A stretch of DNA of 64,000 nt, from assembly GCA_000333855.2 (NCBI GenBank), contig CM007338.1:442806-506805 (forward strand). The letters run 5' to 3'. Below the pieces are notes generated by a model. That model worked only from the letters and a program-made list of their open reading frames with translations. It made no database searches and was not told the origin of the DNA. This DNA is from Endotrypanum monterogeii (taxonomy: Eukaryota; Euglenozoa; Kinetoplastea; Trypanosomatida; Trypanosomatidae). Positions 62,142 to 64,000 of the stretch are shown here, in pieces. The first letter of the stretch is position 1. The number at the start of each line of letters is the position of its first letter. The translations under genes were made by a program, and so were the position numbers.

Positions 62142-64000
62142 ATGGCGGCAGTGTCCCGATCCTCCATCCCGCGTGTGGCGAACCTGCGTCGGATGTGTGG
62201 CAGCGCTCATGCACTCGCTGTTACGTTTCCCCGTGTATTTGGCCGACCACTCACGACTGAGTCCTTCCACGGCCGCGTCGCTGCGACCGCGCAACCGCAA
62301 TCCGCACCTAAACTCCCGGCGCAGTCGGGGATGTCTCCTCGGGCTTCCCCACCGTCATCGCTGAACGAATGTTCTCAGAGCGTCCGGAGCCACCTCGCAG
62401 CTCATCCTTTATCTTCCAGTGAAGAGGAGGTGTGGGTTACTGACCGACTCTTCGCCCTGCTGCTGCAATCAGTGAAGGGCACCCACACTGTATCGTCCTC
62501 TACTACATCACTACCCGTGCACCAGACATTGCATCCCCTCCTGTGCGTTCGCGTGCTTCAACGGCTTGGCTATGCGGTATGGGAAGTCGATGCGGTTCGC
62601 AGGAAGGGGTGGTCAGTGCGGCACACCTACCCGTCTCTTGGGTGCTGTAGCGACACCGCTGTCGTCTCCGCAGAGTCAACCTCCTCCCGCTCCGTTGTCT
62701 CCACTACCCACGCAAACGTGGGGCGTGTTGCGGGGGCGGTGTTGGCGCCGCTGCTGCCTCTCCTGGGCGATGGCACCGCGGCCCACCCGCCCCACTCACA
62801 TGTCGTGCCCGTGATTCCGCTGATCGTGGAGTGGCTGTGCACACTACCAACCCCGGCGTCAGCTGTGCCGCTGAGTTTCTGGTTGCCTTGGGTGGTGGCA
62901 GTCTACACGGAGGCTCATGGAGGACCTCAGTCCGTGTCTCACCCGCTGCAGATGCCACCGCTGTTGGACCTACTCCCGCATCTGATGCACAAATTGAGGG
63001 TACATCTAGGAGATTCCACTGCTGCCAGAGAGGACCCAACTCGGCTTGGGTCCGATACTCTGTCTGAGCGCTGCCTTGCTTCTTTGTTCTCGCTGATCCT
63101 TGTCCAGCCCTCGGCTAATGAAGGCGAGCAAGTCGATTGCGCATTGCAGGGGGCTAGGGGTGCCAATGGAGGGTGGACGAGGCTGTTGCCGGCATCCTCC
63201 GCGGTGGATCAGCAGTTAAGGTCAAAACTTGCCGATGTCTTGTGGTGGCACGGTGAGGCACCTCTACTGCGCTTACGTGGTGTGCAACAGGCATTGGTGC
63301 AGGCGGGGCAGACGATGCCAGTTGCCTCGGGTGCTCTTGCCCACGCTACCAAACCTCTAGATACACCCTCACCGGCAGTAGCAGCAGCAGCGATGAGTGG
63401 CAGCTCCTCCTCATCTCTCGTGCGTGCGCGCGGGGACCTGAACAGCGCGAGTTCGTCTACGAAATATGTGCCGCACGTGACAGTGGCGATTTCCGATGAC
63501 GACGTCTACCGCCGTTTTCTTCTACGACTCGCAGCGCTGCAAAGCAGCGTGCTGACCAGCTGTGCAACATTTCCGGCGAAGGAGAGTCCTCCAGCTCTGG
63601 TATCGGTGTGGCTGATAGGGTGCTCGTCAGCCACCGCCCCTCTGGGGTCCACCGACCCGCGCTGCGAGGGTGCTCTTAGTCCCCTAAGCGAGGACCCCGA
63701 CATGATCCTGCGCTTCATCCAGCCTCTTCACGAGTATGTTTGCCTGCTACAGGAAAGTTATGCGCAGTGGAGTGCCACAAGATGTCAGACCGCAGCCGCA
63801 GGTGAGGAGGCGCTGCCCGTGCAGCTAACCTTCACAGGCGTCATTGACATACTTGAAGCTGTATTCGCCCGCCTAGAGGAGCTCAAGCAGCAGAGCAGCT
63901 GCCGACGTGCAGCTGCTTCCACACCAGCCCTTCGTGCGCAGGGTTTACTGTCTGAGCCCGCTGGCAGCGGTGTTACGGCCTTCGTGCTCCTACCTCACAA
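62142..64000 (+). CDS. Incomplete large protein running off the window, possibly mitochondrial
   Basis: I translated this by hand: the frame is open from ATG 62142 through at least 619 codons to the window end, with no stop, so the 3' end is missing. Its GC-rich third positions match the neighbouring genes. The first ~39 residues (MAAVSRSSIPRVANLRRMCG...) are rich in Arg, Ser and Ala and lack acidic residues until E40, consistent with a mitochondrial presequence. The rest is Leu/Ala/Ser-rich with hydrophobic helical stretches, for example VVPVIPLIVEWLCTLP, and a possible helical solenoid. I recognise no family. Cytosolic location is possible too, as the presequence call is inference. Confidence 0.7.
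   Translation, partial: MAAVSRSSIPRVANLRRMCGSAHALAVTFPRVFGRPLTTESFHGRVAATAQPQSAPKLPAQSGMSPRASPPSSLNECSQSVRSHLAAHPLSSSEEEVWVTDRLFALLLQSVKGTHTVSSSTTSLPVHQTLHPLLCVRVLQRLGYAVWEVDAVRRKGWSVRHTYPSLGCCSDTAVVSAESTSSRSVVSTTHANVGRVAGAVLAPLLPLLGDGTAAHPPHSHVVPVIPLIVEWLCTLPTPASAVPLSFWLPWVVAVYTEAHGGPQSVSHPLQMPPLLDLLPHLMHKLRVHLGDSTAAREDPTRLGSDTLSERCLASLFSLILVQPSANEGEQVDCALQGARGANGGWTRLLPASSAVDQQLRSKLADVLWWHGEAPLLRLRGVQQALVQAGQTMPVASGALAHATKPLDTPSPAVAAAAMSGSSSSSLVRARGDLNSASSSTKYVPHVTVAISDDDVYRRFLLRLAALQSSVLTSCATFPAKESPPALVSVWLIGCSSATAPLGSTDPRCEGALSPLSEDPDMILRFIQPLHEYVCLLQESYAQWSATRCQTAAAGEEALPVQLTFTGVIDILEAVFARLEELKQQSSCRRAAASTPALRAQGLLSEPAGSGVTAFVLLPH

Overview
The window looks like part of one trypanosomatid (Kinetoplastea) chromosome, most like the Leishmaniinae group (Leishmania, Leptomonas, Crithidia, Endotrypanum and relatives); the species cannot be fixed from sequence alone. 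The reasons are: intron-less genes all on the + strand, as in a polycistronic unit; a long polypyrimidine tract followed by AG a short way upstream of most start codons, as expected for spliced-leader trans-splicing; very long intergenic regions full of TA/TG/CA microsatellites and homopolymers; and gene families typical of kinetoplastids, such as a degenerate calpain-like protein, a PKA catalytic subunit next to a class I cAMP phosphodiesterase, and large coiled-coil proteins. No tRNA, rRNA, CRISPR array or bacterial-type operon was seen.

Layout, all on +: (1) 1050-5384, a giant J-domain protein with a kinase-like C-terminal part; (2) 5385-10199, a gene-poor stretch with an inverted copy of a GC-rich dispersed repeat, a 908-base N gap and then an AT-rich segment; (3) 10200-12476, a calpain-like protein that appears catalytically dead; (4) 12887-15661, VPS16; (5) 16698-17696, PKA catalytic subunit; (6) 21205-23100, cAMP phosphodiesterase; (7) 25370-26305, ankyrin-repeat protein; (8) 27179-29722, NSUN-type RNA m5C methyltransferase; (9) 30914-31978, double AN1 zinc-finger protein; (10) 33651-34361, Rab5-type GTPase; (11) 34362-39321, intergenic, with repeat copy 2; (12) 39322-42669, coiled-coil protein; (13) 43561-44700, mahogunin-type RING protein with a myristoylation signal; (14) 44701-50977, intergenic, with repeat copy 3; (15) 50978-51316, a small two-helix membrane protein resembling RNase kappa / V-ATPase subunit f; (16) 54652-55260, an NDUFA8-like CX9C protein; (17) 56625-61271, a large low-complexity and coiled-coil protein; (18) 62142 to beyond the window end, an incomplete ORF of at least 619 codons.

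Functionally the unit mixes endolysosomal traffic (VPS16, Rab5, possibly a V-ATPase subunit), cyclic-nucleotide signalling (PKA catalytic subunit and phosphodiesterase), protein quality control (J protein, AN1, RING, and an ankyrin protein that may be Nas6-like), RNA methylation and mitochondrial respiration. Such mixtures are normal for kinetoplastid polycistrons. The least explained features are the J-domain/pseudokinase fusion and the dispersed GC-rich repeat. The repeat is present three times (one copy inverted), every assembly gap in the window lies in or against a copy, and the gap in copy 2 looks like an assembly artefact.
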